A DNA stretch of 64,000 nucleotides from assembly GCA_005884665.1 (NCBI GenBank), contig VBAT01000034.1:122495-186494 (forward strand). Direction: 5' to 3'. This stretch comes from Bacteroidota bacterium (GTDB lineage: Bacteria > Bacteroidota > Bacteroidia > Chitinophagales > Chitinophagaceae). A model generated the notes under the pieces. That model worked only from the letters and a program-made list of their open reading frames with translations, ran no database searches and was not told where the DNA came from. Position numbers and translations under genes: made by a program. This document shows positions 17,777 to 24,774 of the stretch, piece by piece. Within the stretch, counting starts at the first letter, position 1; every line of letters starts with the position of its first letter.

Positions 17777-17843
17777 ACACGCCCCGATTGCTATCGGGGT
17801 GACCCGCAACGGCCGTAACGGTTCAACTCCGTTCCGGGGCACT
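17766..17843 (+). repeat. tRNA-Leu relic with the anticodon arm replaced by a palindrome
   Basis: Bases 17766-17782 equal 17417-17433 of the intact tRNA-Leu (D-arm, 17 bp), and 17814-17843 equal 17464-17493 (T-arm, acceptor and 2 flanking bases, 30 bp). Between them the anticodon and variable arms are replaced by 17783-17813, which overlaps the palindrome CCCCGATTGCTATCGGGG (17782-17799). The acceptor 5' strand is missing. The 30-bp match with the intact gene is perfect, so the copy is recent or is kept by conversion. Confidence 0.85.
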
Positions 17844-17847
17844 ACAG

Positions 17848-17880
17848 AACCCTTGACTGCACTAGCTTTCAGGGGTTTTT
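17848..17880 (+). terminator. terminator-like hairpin after the tRNA-Leu relic
   Basis: AACCCTTGA (17848-17856) pairs with TCAGGGGTT (17869-17877) over a 12-base loop, followed by T residues. It would end transcripts through the GIY-YIG gene and the relic. Confidence 0.65.
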
Positions 17881-18032
17881 GCATTTTTTGGGGGACGTTG
17901 GAGGCGCATTTTAATAAAAAATCAACTCTCTATTTGAGTTTTCTTAGCCGTTCAGTACAATCGTCCTGTCGGGTCGAGGACTAAAAGCGAAAAAGCGAAA
18001 GCCAAAACAACGAGGTGCCGAAGAAATTCACA

Positions 18033-18194
18033 ATGACACTCGATCAGAAAACGCCTAACAAAAATATCACACAAGGAATAATTAAGTCGGATGGTACCAT
18101 CATGGTTTATAAGGAAGGAACTCCAAAAAAAACCATTCGCAAGATAATAAAGCCTGACGGTAGCATCCCAGACTATATTTTAAACCGAGGCTGA
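18033..18194 (+). CDS. 53-aa protein with two internal repeats, unknown function
   Basis: ATG 18033 opens a 53-codon frame. The protein holds two copies of a short motif: GIIKSDGTIMVYKEG and KIIKPDGSIPDYILN, that is I-I-K-x-D-G-[TS]-I. It is charged and has no signal or membrane segment. The internal repeat and orderly codon use suggest a real small gene, but no ribosome site or promoter is obvious. It lies inside the region bracketed by tRNA-Leu 3'-end repeats, so it may be cargo of that element. No family is recognised. Confidence 0.45.
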   Translation: MTLDQKTPNKNITQGIIKSDGTIMVYKEGTPKKTIRKIIKPDGSIPDYILNRG

Positions 18195-18293
18195 CTTGGC
18201 AGTTCATCCGCTGTGGATTGCATTGCCGATGCAAAGCCCTATAAAATCCAAATCCTTTTGATTAACCCCCGGAGGCATTTAAACTTTGGTAAG

Positions 18294-18914
18294 TCATTCA
18301 AATGCGTATTTATCCAAAAAGAAATATTGCGATTTACTGTAACCATTCGAAAAATTGAAAAAAAGTTCGCAAAAATAGGTATAGAAATTTTGTTCACCTT
18401 CCCCTGTATTACGTCTAGGTGCTCCAGGGATGAAATACATTAACGTTATCTCAGCACTTTCTCCCGGAGCTATTTTAACATTAAATCTCTTTCTATTCAT
18501 AGAATTTAAATAGCTAAAAATGTCAGTGATACGATTTAACGCGCTTGTCAATGAATCGACGCTCAATGTAGTAGAGTAAAGAAGAACTACTGTTGAATCG
18601 GCCAGGCCATTACCAGTCTTCCTAAGCTGCAAGTAAGTAGGACCAGTCCGACCTTCAATACTGTTGAGGGTTAAGGTATTCTCGCCAGCATTGTTAATTA
18701 GTAACTGATTAAAACAAACTCTCCTAGAGTCTATTTGGTTGTTATCTTTTTTATAGGCAAACTCCCTGCAATCTATTTCGCTGGGCACTATAATAATTTG
18801 ATTCCTTTGATCATGCTCTGCCTTTTGAACTAAATAAAATGTGTACCCTGTAAATAACAGTGTAATAACACTCATTATTTCACCATACCCAAATTCCTTT
18901 TTGAAACGAAACAT
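18294..18914 (-). CDS. membrane-anchored protein of unknown function
   Basis: The 206-aa protein starts at ATG 18914 (MFRFKKEFGYGE) and has one N-terminal membrane helix (about residues 14-31, MSVITLLFTGYTFYLVQ). A polar, mostly beta-strand domain follows, with LLINNAGENTLTLNSI and IAPGESAEITLMYFIPG. The latter recalls Ig-like beta-sandwiches in which a Pro-Gly-Glu turn precedes a strand. A TATATTTG box (minus strand, 18921-18928) lies only 6 bases before the ATG, so the mRNA may be almost leaderless. It is an orphan gene inside the tRNA-Leu-bracketed region. No family is recognised. Confidence 0.65.
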   Translation of the reverse strand: MFRFKKEFGYGEIMSVITLLFTGYTFYLVQKAEHDQRNQIIIVPSEIDCREFAYKKDNNQIDSRRVCFNQLLINNAGENTLTLNSIEGRTGPTYLQLRKTGNGLADSTVVLLYSTTLSVDSLTSALNRITDIFSYLNSMNRKRFNVKIAPGESAEITLMYFIPGAPRRNTGEGEQNFYTYFCELFFNFSNGYSKSQYFFLDKYAFE

Positions 18915-18945
18915 GACGATCAAATATACTATAATGTTAGCCTTT

Positions 18946-18980
18946 ACGACTTGTTCTCTCTATAACATAGAACAAGTCGT
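18946..18980. repeat. perfect 12-bp inverted repeat (hairpin)
   Basis: ACGACTTGTTCT (18946-18957) and AGAACAAGTCGT (18969-18980) are exact reverse complements with an 11-base loop. It lies upstream of the minus-strand orphan gene and no T run follows on either side, so it is not a standard terminator. It could be an operator or an insertion scar. Confidence 0.6.
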
Positions 18981-19324
18981 CTTACCGTGAAATCGTCTAG
19001 AGTCTTCCGGGAGTCCAATATGGAGAGGTCAAAATAGCTCCAGGTCGGTATTTTTGTCAAGAAAATTAGATCTGAACAAGTGTTCACCATGATACGGTCT
19101 TAAGTCCGTTTCAGCGCTGGGAATCCCATCGTCAGTCAACGGTATCAAATTATTTTCCTTTATTCCGGTTTCTGTAAATCTGCATCTAGAGGAACAACTG
19201 AAGGATGCGGCTTAATCAGACTTTATCAAATTATCTCAATCCATTCTATGTAATGCAGGTCAGCAAATGGTTTCATAGGATCATGCAAAAAACTGGATAA
19301 AAATTATTTAGCCTTTAGCTCCTT
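18981..19324. other. intergenic region, no gene seen
   Basis: About 340 bases show no plausible open frame on either strand and no structure beyond the hairpin at its left end. It ends at the repeat of the tRNA-Leu 3' end, so it is probably the right part of the inserted segment. Confidence 0.5.
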
Positions 19325-19368
19325 CGTTCCGGGGCACTTACAAAAGCGACCTAATGGTCACTTTTTTT
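19325..19368 (+). repeat. diverged copy of the tRNA-Leu 3' end plus terminator (attachment-site-like)
   Basis: CGTTCCGGGGCACTTA at 19325-19340 equals 17480-17495, the tRNA-Leu 3' end. The following hairpin AAAGCGAC...GGTCAC with T7 (19343-19368) matches the tRNA terminator at 17497-17522 with three mismatches. Together about 44 bp match at close to 89 percent. The copy closes a segment of about 1.8 kb (17523-19324), as an attR would. No tRNA body precedes it. Confidence 0.75.
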
Positions 19369-19373
19369 ATTTG

Positions 19374-19381
19374 TAGTTTTG
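19374..19381 (+). promoter_or_regulatory. TAnnTTTG -7 box before the DUF2130 gene
   Basis: TAGTTTTG ends 17 bases before the ATG at 19399, the same spacing as for the gene at 16815. Confidence 0.5.
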
Positions 19382-19398
19382 AAAAAAGACCATTTTAA

Positions 19399-20592
19399 AT
19401 GCCTACAGATATCAAATGTCCCAATTGTGGTCATCAATTCGAACCAAATGAAGCCATAAGGGAAGAAGTACAAAAAGAATTGCGTGCACAGGCCGCCGAC
19501 TGGCAAAAAAAGAAGAACGAAGAATTCAACCAAAAGCTGGATGAAGAAAAAAAACGAATCCAACAGTCTGTTGAAGAAAATCTCCGTAAATCCATTTCTT
19601 CCGATTTTGAAAACAGGCTTCGGCTGGCCGAGCAAAACAATAAAGACAATGAAGAAAAACTAAAGTTGTCACGACAAAAGGAACTTGAGTTTTTAAAAAA
19701 AGAGAAAGAATTAAAAACAAAAGAAGAAGAACTCGAGTTGTCTGTACAGAAAAAAGTGTTGGAGGAACGGGAAAAACTTTCCAAGGAGATACGCAAGATC
19801 GAAGATCAAAGGATGCAGCAGCTTGAAACAGATTTTAAGCTAAAGCTGGCTGAAAAAGATAAGCAGCTTGAAGATCAAAAAAAGTTGGCTGACGAAATGA
19901 GACGCAAAGCCGAGCAGGGTTCTATGCAACTGCAGGGTGAAGTGCAGGAGATTGCACTGGAAGAAATGTTGCGTTCTGCTTTCCCATTTGATATGATCAC
20001 TGAGGTTGGAAAGGGCGTTCGTGGAGCAGATTGCCTGCAGATTATACGAAACAATTTCGGGCAGGAATGCGGCAAGATCATCTATGAGAGTAAACGCACG
20101 AATGCATTTGCAGCTGACTGGATTGAAAAGCTGAAAGCAGATATGCGCAGCCAGGGTGCAGAGATCGCGGTGATCGTCACCAAGACAATGCCCAGGGATA
20201 TGGACTGCTTTGGAATTAAGGACGGGGTATGGATCTGTTCTTTTGGCGAAGTAAAAGCACTGGCTGCCGCTTTGCGAGATTCCATCGTTCGAACATTCAA
20301 TGCGACAAAAAGCAATGAGAATAAAGGCGATAAAATGCATTTATTGTACGGCTATCTCACCAGTAATGAATTTGCGGAGCAATGGAAAGCGATCCGTGAA
20401 GGATTTATGAGCATGAAGCTTTCCATTCAGAAAGAAAGAGACGCGATGGAAAAACTCTGGAAAGCCAGGGAAAAACAACTGGAAAAAGTTTTGTTGAATG
20501 CAGCTCATATCCGCGGATCTATCGAGGGAATATCCGGAAGCGATGTGGATCTGAATTTATTGGAAGCAGGAGATGACGAGGAAGAAGAATAA
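19399..20592 (+). CDS. DUF2130 protein (zinc-ribbon, coiled coil, nuclease-like C-terminal domain)
   Basis: The 397-aa soluble protein begins with half a zinc ribbon (IKCPNCGHQFEPNEAI). A long charged coiled coil of Lys/Glu/Gln covers about residues 25-185. The DUF2130 domain follows at about 190-370, with EMLRSAFPFDMITEVGKGVRGADCLQ, CGKIIYESKRTNAF, WIEKLKADMRSQGAEIAVIVT and DGVWICSFGEVKAL. The domain's D...E-x-K pattern (GADCLQ, IIYESK) resembles the restriction-endonuclease-like fold, which is an inference from motif order. The family function is unproven. It has its own promoter and is monocistronic, convergent with the PPTase gene (5 bases apart). Confidence 0.9.
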   Translation: MPTDIKCPNCGHQFEPNEAIREEVQKELRAQAADWQKKKNEEFNQKLDEEKKRIQQSVEENLRKSISSDFENRLRLAEQNNKDNEEKLKLSRQKELEFLKKEKELKTKEEELELSVQKKVLEEREKLSKEIRKIEDQRMQQLETDFKLKLAEKDKQLEDQKKLADEMRRKAEQGSMQLQGEVQEIALEEMLRSAFPFDMITEVGKGVRGADCLQIIRNNFGQECGKIIYESKRTNAFAADWIEKLKADMRSQGAEIAVIVTKTMPRDMDCFGIKDGVWICSFGEVKALAAALRDSIVRTFNATKSNENKGDKMHLLYGYLTSNEFAEQWKAIREGFMSMKLSIQKERDAMEKLWKAREKQLEKVLLNAAHIRGSIEGISGSDVDLNLLEAGDDEEEE

Positions 20593-20597
20593 TTCAA

Positions 20598-21248
20598 CTA
20601 ATCAACCCAGGCCAGTACCAGTTGCCCGAAATAACGATAATGAATTGCCAGTTGAGAGTTCGTTTTTGAAAAAAAACAATCTATCGATTCAGTTGCTTTA
20701 TGATGCTTTTGCAATTGAATGTTCTGCTTGAAATCTACACCACCATTGCCATACCATTTGAAAACGGATTCCTTTGCAGACCAGAGGAGAGTCGTAAGTC
20801 TGGAGTCGATAGTCGATAGTCCAGGGCCAGAACCGGTGACTGCTGTCCCGATAGCTGTCGGGAGGTAAGTCGTTAGTTCTTTTTCGCTAAGGAATTTATT
20901 TTTTATCGTTTCGATCTTTGGCGAAACGTTTTCAATGTCTACCCCTACTCTTTTATCGCTGCTTACAATGGCGGCGGCATAGTCACCGCAATGAGAAATG
21001 GAAAAATGGTATCGCTCATCAGGCAGGTAAGGTTTCCGGGTATCGGCAATTTGGATCAACTCGTAGGGAAAGTCAGGAAACAGGAATTGTAATAAAAAAC
21101 GACCGGCCAGGTGCTGGAGCCTTTTATGCGGATGGGTAACATCCCTGTGCTGAGGCACATTGGCTTTAAAAAAGTCTTCTGTCTCTTCTATTTTCCAGAT
21201 ACCGAGCCTTGTTGTATCGTTGATTTGATGTTGAAAAAAAACCGGCAC
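20598..21248 (-). CDS. 4'-phosphopantetheinyl transferase superfamily protein
   Basis: The protein (216 aa from GTG 21248; an upstream in-frame extension to 21332 looks non-coding) shows HFSISHCGDYAAAIVSSDKRVGVDIE, the PPTase motif with the Mg-binding Asp-x-Glu. It also has KFLSEKELTT and LLWSAKESVFKWYG, the W-[SA]-x-K-E motif. It should transfer phosphopantetheine from CoA to a carrier-protein serine. Between KELTT and LLWSAKE about 25 residues (LPTAIGTAVTGSG...) are encoded by the 18-bp palindrome (20846-20863) and adjoining short repeats. This in-frame insertion sits in a surface loop. The Mg and catalytic motifs are intact, so the enzyme may still work. Confidence 0.88.
   Translation of the reverse strand: MPVFFQHQINDTTRLGIWKIEETEDFFKANVPQHRDVTHPHKRLQHLAGRFLLQFLFPDFPYELIQIADTRKPYLPDERYHFSISHCGDYAAAIVSSDKRVGVDIENVSPKIETIKNKFLSEKELTTYLPTAIGTAVTGSGPGLSTIDSRLTTLLWSAKESVFKWYGNGGVDFKQNIQLQKHHKATESIDCFFSKTNSQLAIHYRYFGQLVLAWVD
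20801..20863. repeat. palindrome and short repeats inserted in the PPTase coding region
   Basis: TCCCGATAGCTGTCGGGA (20846-20863) is a one-base variant of the palindrome TCCCGATAGCTATCGGGA found near tRNA-Leu and at 24405. Next to it GAGTCGATAGTCGATAGTC (about 20803-20821) is a short-period repeat. Both lie inside the PPTase gene and keep its frame. Confidence 0.8.
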
Positions 21249-21390
21249 GAATGTGATTTTAGATGATAGATTGCAGACTTTTACAACTAAGTTTTGAGTT
21301 TGGAACGTAAGTTCTATAGTTCTGGTAAACACTCCAAATTTTTAGCATCCTTACTCACAACTGATACCCGACACCTGACAACCGACAAAA

Positions 21391-21927
21391 ATGATCTTAT
21401 CAGACACGAGGATACTTGAAGAGATTAAAAAAGGAACAATCAAGCTGGAACCATACGACCGGGAATGTCTCGGTAGCAATTCCTATGACGTACATCTCGG
21501 CAAATGGCTGGCCACTTACAGGGAACATATACTGGATGCCAAGAAACACAACGAGATCGAGTATTTTGAAATACCCGAGGAAGGTTTTGTTCTATATCCA
21601 CATATCTTTTACCTGGGCGTTACGCTTGAGTATACCGAAACTCATGCTCACGTACCTTTTCTTGAAGGCAAATCATCTACGGGACGGCTCGGGATCGACA
21701 TACATGCCACGGCCGGCAAAGGCGATGTCGGGTTTTGTGGTCACTGGACGCTGGAGATCTCTGTCAAGCAACCGGTAAAAGTGTATAAAGGCATGCCGAT
21801 AGGACAATTGATTTATTTCCCGGCGGATGGCGAAATTGCAGTCAAATACAATGAAAAGAAAAACGCGAAGTACAGCGGTCAGCCCGATAAGCCGATCGAG
21901 AGTATGATGTGGAAGAATAAATTTTAA
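21391..21927 (+). CDS. dcd: dCTP deaminase
   Basis: The 178-aa protein matches dCTP deaminase over its full length. It starts MILSDTRILEEIKKGTIKLEPYD. Substrate and trimer motifs include GSNSYDVHLG, FLEGKSSTGRLGI, the catalytic loop GHWTLEIS with the conserved Glu, and VYKGMPIGQLIYF. It turns dCTP into dUTP, feeding thymidylate synthesis in the cytoplasm. It is divergent from the PPTase gene and 13 bases ahead of a damaged secreted-protein gene. Confidence 0.95.
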   Translation: MILSDTRILEEIKKGTIKLEPYDRECLGSNSYDVHLGKWLATYREHILDAKKHNEIEYFEIPEEGFVLYPHIFYLGVTLEYTETHAHVPFLEGKSSTGRLGIDIHATAGKGDVGFCGHWTLEISVKQPVKVYKGMPIGQLIYFPADGEIAVKYNEKKNAKYSGQPDKPIESMMWKNKF

Positions 21928-21940
21928 ATAACCGTTATTT

Positions 21941-22424
21941 ATGAGGATTCTTTTTACAGCCATCGTGATCCTTTGGCTCTCACTTAATAGCCAGGGTCAA
22001 AAGAAGATCGACCGGCAAGGTTTTTCAATGAAATATCCCACCGGCTGGAATATCGACACCGCAGACGAAGATTATGATCCTGATGCTCTTTTTAGCCTCG
22101 ATTCGCCCGATGGCGACAACATGATCATGTTCGTGCTCTATGATATGGCCCTGACTGATGAAAAACCAGGAAAAAGCGTTCACTGCTGAATTATTAAAAA
22201 ACGCAGAGATCTCTCATTTCAATACCTGGGGAAAGTATAAAGGTTCCGGTAAAATACTGTCGGGAAAGCTGATGGGGGTATACAAAGGATTCGTCAGGAT
22301 ATTTATATATACCGATGGCAAAAAGACACTGACCGTGGTTGAGCAGTGCTTTGATAAAGCCTATGAAGCATTAAAGAAGGACTATGAACTTATGGCTTCA
22401 TCTTTTGAATTCAAGAAAAACTGA
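21941..22424 (+). pseudogene. secreted protein gene split by a frameshift
   Basis: The first frame (ATG 21941) gives a signal peptide MRILFTAIVILWLSLNSQGQ, then FSMKYPTGWNIDTADEDYDP and FVLYDMALTDEKPGK, and stops at 22189. The second frame continues to 22424 with EKAFTAELLKNAEISHFNTWGKYKG and ends EALKKDYELMASSFEFKKN. The join lies around 22155-22178, where GAAAAA occurs twice ten bases apart. Removing ten bases restores LTDEKAFTAELLKN exactly, and a one-base indel in an A run would do as well. The whole resembles small secreted proteins of the PsbP/DUF1795-like type (K-Y-P-x-G-W near the start), so this family call is tentative. Confidence 0.75.
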
Positions 22425-22557
22425 TCTTGTCGATAGTAGCTCATTCTTGTCATACCCTCCTTTAGAATCTTTGCTACAGATACACGGATTAGAGTGCTTC
22501 AGGTGTCTGTTGTCAGGCCTCAGCTTCCTATTAATTCACAGTATTTCTGTATTGTCA

Positions 22558-22590
22558 AACCTTTAAACCTTTAGACCCTTAAACCTTTGA
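22558..22590. repeat. AAACCTTTA-type short-period tract
   Basis: AAACCTTTAAACCTTTAGACCCTTAAACCTTTGA-like units (about 7-10 bases each) fill this stretch just after the end of the minus-strand DUF3810 gene. It resembles the AACC-rich tract at 14490-14540. Confidence 0.55.
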
Positions 22591-22601
22591 ATGTTCTACC
22601 A

Positions 22602-23714
22602 TCAAATCGCCTCAATCCCGAATTTTTTATAGTAAGCGACCAGCCAGGCCACCACTTCATTGTAGGTCTCTTTTCCCGCAGGTTGATTATTGGCTTTTAG
22701 GAAATGACCATACCCCCACATGATTACCGGCTCAACGGGATTTTTATACTGCCGAAAAAAATCGCGAAGCTCTTTCAGGTCTTTTATTACCTGCGGATGT
22801 AGTCTTTGTTGGTAATTCCGCGCCATCGTTGTGTCGCGCCTGCCGATCTCCCGCACCGCATAACTATACAGGTCGAAATACATGGAATATTTTAAACCGG
22901 CCGAAACCGAGGACCGACAGGCAAGAAAAGCAACAAAGTTTGCCTCGTTCTCCCTGGCATATCCTACCTGGTGACCTATCTCATGCGCCGTCACATATGG
23001 TTCGAGAAAACGCGGAACGGTGGTATTAACCTGCGCTTCTCCGGAAAAAGGATTGTAATAGCCCTGGAAACCGAGATAATTTCCCAGATAACTAAACATA
23101 GAAGGCTTAACGGAACCCGGGTTATAATTCAAAAAAGAATATTCATGTGCCGCGTGCCGGTAAGCTTTTGTTGCTTCGCTGAACAACCTGCTTTTTTTAT
23201 CCAACGAATCCCTTTGCGCTTCAGTGACCGCCAGGGCATATTGGTTGAGTTTTACCTGCAACGCAGCAGTCAGTGTGTCCAGGTCTGCTAAAGAATATTT
23301 TTTTACCTGGAGCCCGAGTTGCCGGGCGATACCAGTCCGGTTATAGTTTAGTCCCCACAAGGCGTTAAAAAATACATATACAAACAGGAAAAAGAAGATC
23401 GCCTGCTGGAGGCCTGAAGCGAAATATTTCCTCGTTAATTGCTTCTTAAACAAGAGTTTGAAAAAACGGAATGCCCTAAAAAGTATAACCAGTGAGAGAA
23501 ATATATAAAAAAGGTCACCTACACTAAACGGTATCCATCCGAAAAGGAAACGTTGAACCTTCGAAATGAGTGGGTATATGCCATAAGTGAAGTTATTTTC
23601 CACCCAGTCGGGGTAGTAAGAAGACCATTTGATGAGAATAGCAGATACTATCAAAAGAACCCAGCTCCAGCTTTTCATCAGGTGATGAAACAATCGGGAC
23701 AGAAATTTTTGCAA
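22602..23714 (-). CDS. DUF3810 membrane protein with a zinc-peptidase motif
   Basis: The 370-aa protein has three hydrophobic N-terminal segments (about residues 15-32, 60-82 and 100-120). A soluble domain follows, holding the zinc-metallopeptidase motif TAHEIGHQVGYARENEANF (H-E-x-x-H plus a downstream Glu in E-x-x-F). Other family marks are FNALWGLNYNRTG, PSMFSYLGNYLGFQGYYNPFSGEAQVN and the C-terminal YNEVVAWLVAYYKK. DUF3810 proteins are conserved in Bacteroidota and presumed membrane peptidases; no substrate is known. It is transcribed convergently with the gene at 21941 and divergently from yceD. Confidence 0.9.
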   Translation of the reverse strand: MQKFLSRLFHHLMKSWSWVLLIVSAILIKWSSYYPDWVENNFTYGIYPLISKVQRFLFGWIPFSVGDLFYIFLSLVILFRAFRFFKLLFKKQLTRKYFASGLQQAIFFFLFVYVFFNALWGLNYNRTGIARQLGLQVKKYSLADLDTLTAALQVKLNQYALAVTEAQRDSLDKKSRLFSEATKAYRHAAHEYSFLNYNPGSVKPSMFSYLGNYLGFQGYYNPFSGEAQVNTTVPRFLEPYVTAHEIGHQVGYARENEANFVAFLACRSSVSAGLKYSMYFDLYSYAVREIGRRDTTMARNYQQRLHPQVIKDLKELRDFFRQYKNPVEPVIMWGYGHFLKANNQPAGKETYNEVVAWLVAYYKKFGIEAI

Positions 23715-23809
23715 ACCTAACAGATTTAATTCCTAAGGATCAAAGCCTTAAATTAATTACAAGCCCGAAAATAATCTAAATTCGGTCTCAAAACTTCATC
23801 AAATTCCCC

Positions 23810-23817
23810 TACCTTTG
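23810..23817 (+). promoter_or_regulatory. TAnnTTTG -7 box before yceD-rpmF
   Basis: TACCTTTG lies 69 bases upstream of the ATG at 23887 and is the likely promoter of the yceD-rpmF-plsX group. Confidence 0.5.
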
Positions 23818-23886
23818 CCTCCCGATTTTCCAAAGTGAAATCTGAACTTCAGGCAAATTTTGGAAGGGAAGCAAAAGTTTCGAGAC

Positions 23887-24397
23887 ATGAATTATCGCCG
23901 GGAGTTTGAAATAGCGTTTGTAGGTCTGAAACCCGGTATTCATGAATATGAGTACGAAATAACTGACAGGTTCTTTGAAGAATTTCAGCAGCAGGATTTT
24001 TTCAACTGTAAAGCAACAGTAAGGCTGACCCTGGATAAAAAAACAGGCTTTATGCTGCTTAAGTTTGAAATGGGTGGCAGCCTCGAAGTCATATGCGACC
24101 GATGCAGCAACAACCTGCCGCTTGAGCTCTGGGACGATTTTAACATTACAGTTAAAATGGTGGATGAGCCCGAACTGATGAACAACCAGGAAGAGGATCC
24201 CGATGTGTATTATATCAGCAATGGCGAAAGCCATATTGATGTGGCGAACTGGATCTACGACCTTTGAAAAAATGGACGGTCCACATTGCAACCCAGCGGC
24301 AAGAGAAATGCTGAATAAGCTGAGCAACGGGGATAAAGAACAAAAGACCAACCCGATCTGGAAAGGACTGGAGAAGTTTAAAGATCTTGATAATTGA
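23887..24397 (+). pseudogene. yceD: YceD/DUF177 family gene with an internal frameshift
   Basis: From ATG 23887 the product reads MNYRREFEIAFVGLKPGIHEYEYEI, then LEVICDRCSNNLPLELW (one Cys pair), and reaches HIDVANWIYDL before a TGA at 24265-24267. The frame shifted by one base continues FEKMDGPHCNPAAREMLNKL...NPIWKGLEKFKDLDN to 24397, the normal C-terminus with the second Cys. In relatives a stretch of about a dozen residues (an L-S-x-P-type segment) lies between these halves, so a small deletion of a length not divisible by three is more likely than a one-base error. YceD acts in 23S rRNA accumulation and is normally co-transcribed with rpmF, as here. A TTG at 23860 would add nine residues and is less likely. 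Confidence 0.8.
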
Positions 24398-24404
24398 GAC
24401 GATG

Positions 24405-24422
24405 TCCCGATAGCTATCGGGA
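24405..24422. repeat. 18-bp palindrome TCCCGATAGCTATCGGGA
   Basis: This is a perfect copy of the palindrome seen at 17294-17311, lying 7 bases after the yceD C-terminal frame. It is followed by GGTGAATCAGG, comparable to GGTAAGTCG after the copy at 20846. Confidence 0.85.
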
Positions 24423-24500
24423 GGTGAATCAGGGGTATCTGGCTATTGACCATTGACCATTCATTAATAAAAGTTTTTACAGATAATAAATAAATGAATC

Positions 24501-24698
24501 ATGCCAAATCCGAAACGCAGACATAGTCAGCAAAGAAGTGCGAAGCGCAGGACACACTATAAAGCAACTTCTGCTACTTTGACGACCGATAGTACAACCG
24601 GGGAAACACATGTGCGCCACCGTGCTCATGTAAGTGAAGGTAAGTTGTATTACAGGGGTAAGCTGGTAGCTGAAAAAGCACCTCCAAAAAGCAAGTAA
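24501..24698 (+). CDS. rpmF: 50S ribosomal protein L32
   Basis: The 65-aa basic protein starts MPNPKRRHSQQRSAKRRTHYK, the L32 signature, and ends in Lys-rich sequence. The family's zinc-binding Cys residues are absent, as in many Bacteroidota. It follows yceD and precedes plsX, the conserved arrangement linking ribosome and phospholipid genes. Confidence 0.97.
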   Translation: MPNPKRRHSQQRSAKRRTHYKATSATLTTDSTTGETHVRHRAHVSEGKLYYRGKLVAEKAPPKSK

Positions 24699-24738
24699 CT
24701 CCTTATAAAAGAATTCTAAGTTCTGGGATACTTAATTG

Positions 24739-24746
24739 TATTTTTG
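24739..24746 (+). promoter_or_regulatory. TAnnTTTG -7 box before plsX
   Basis: TATTTTTG ends 28 bases before the plsX ATG, so plsX may have its own promoter besides read-through from rpmF. Confidence 0.45.
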
Positions 24747-24774
24747 GAACTTAGATTTTTATTTTACATAACCG

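Noticed and set aside
19840-20340. 166-codon open frame antisense to the DUF2130 gene
   Set aside because: The plus strand has a full conserved DUF2130 domain; the antisense frame is a by-product of its codon use.
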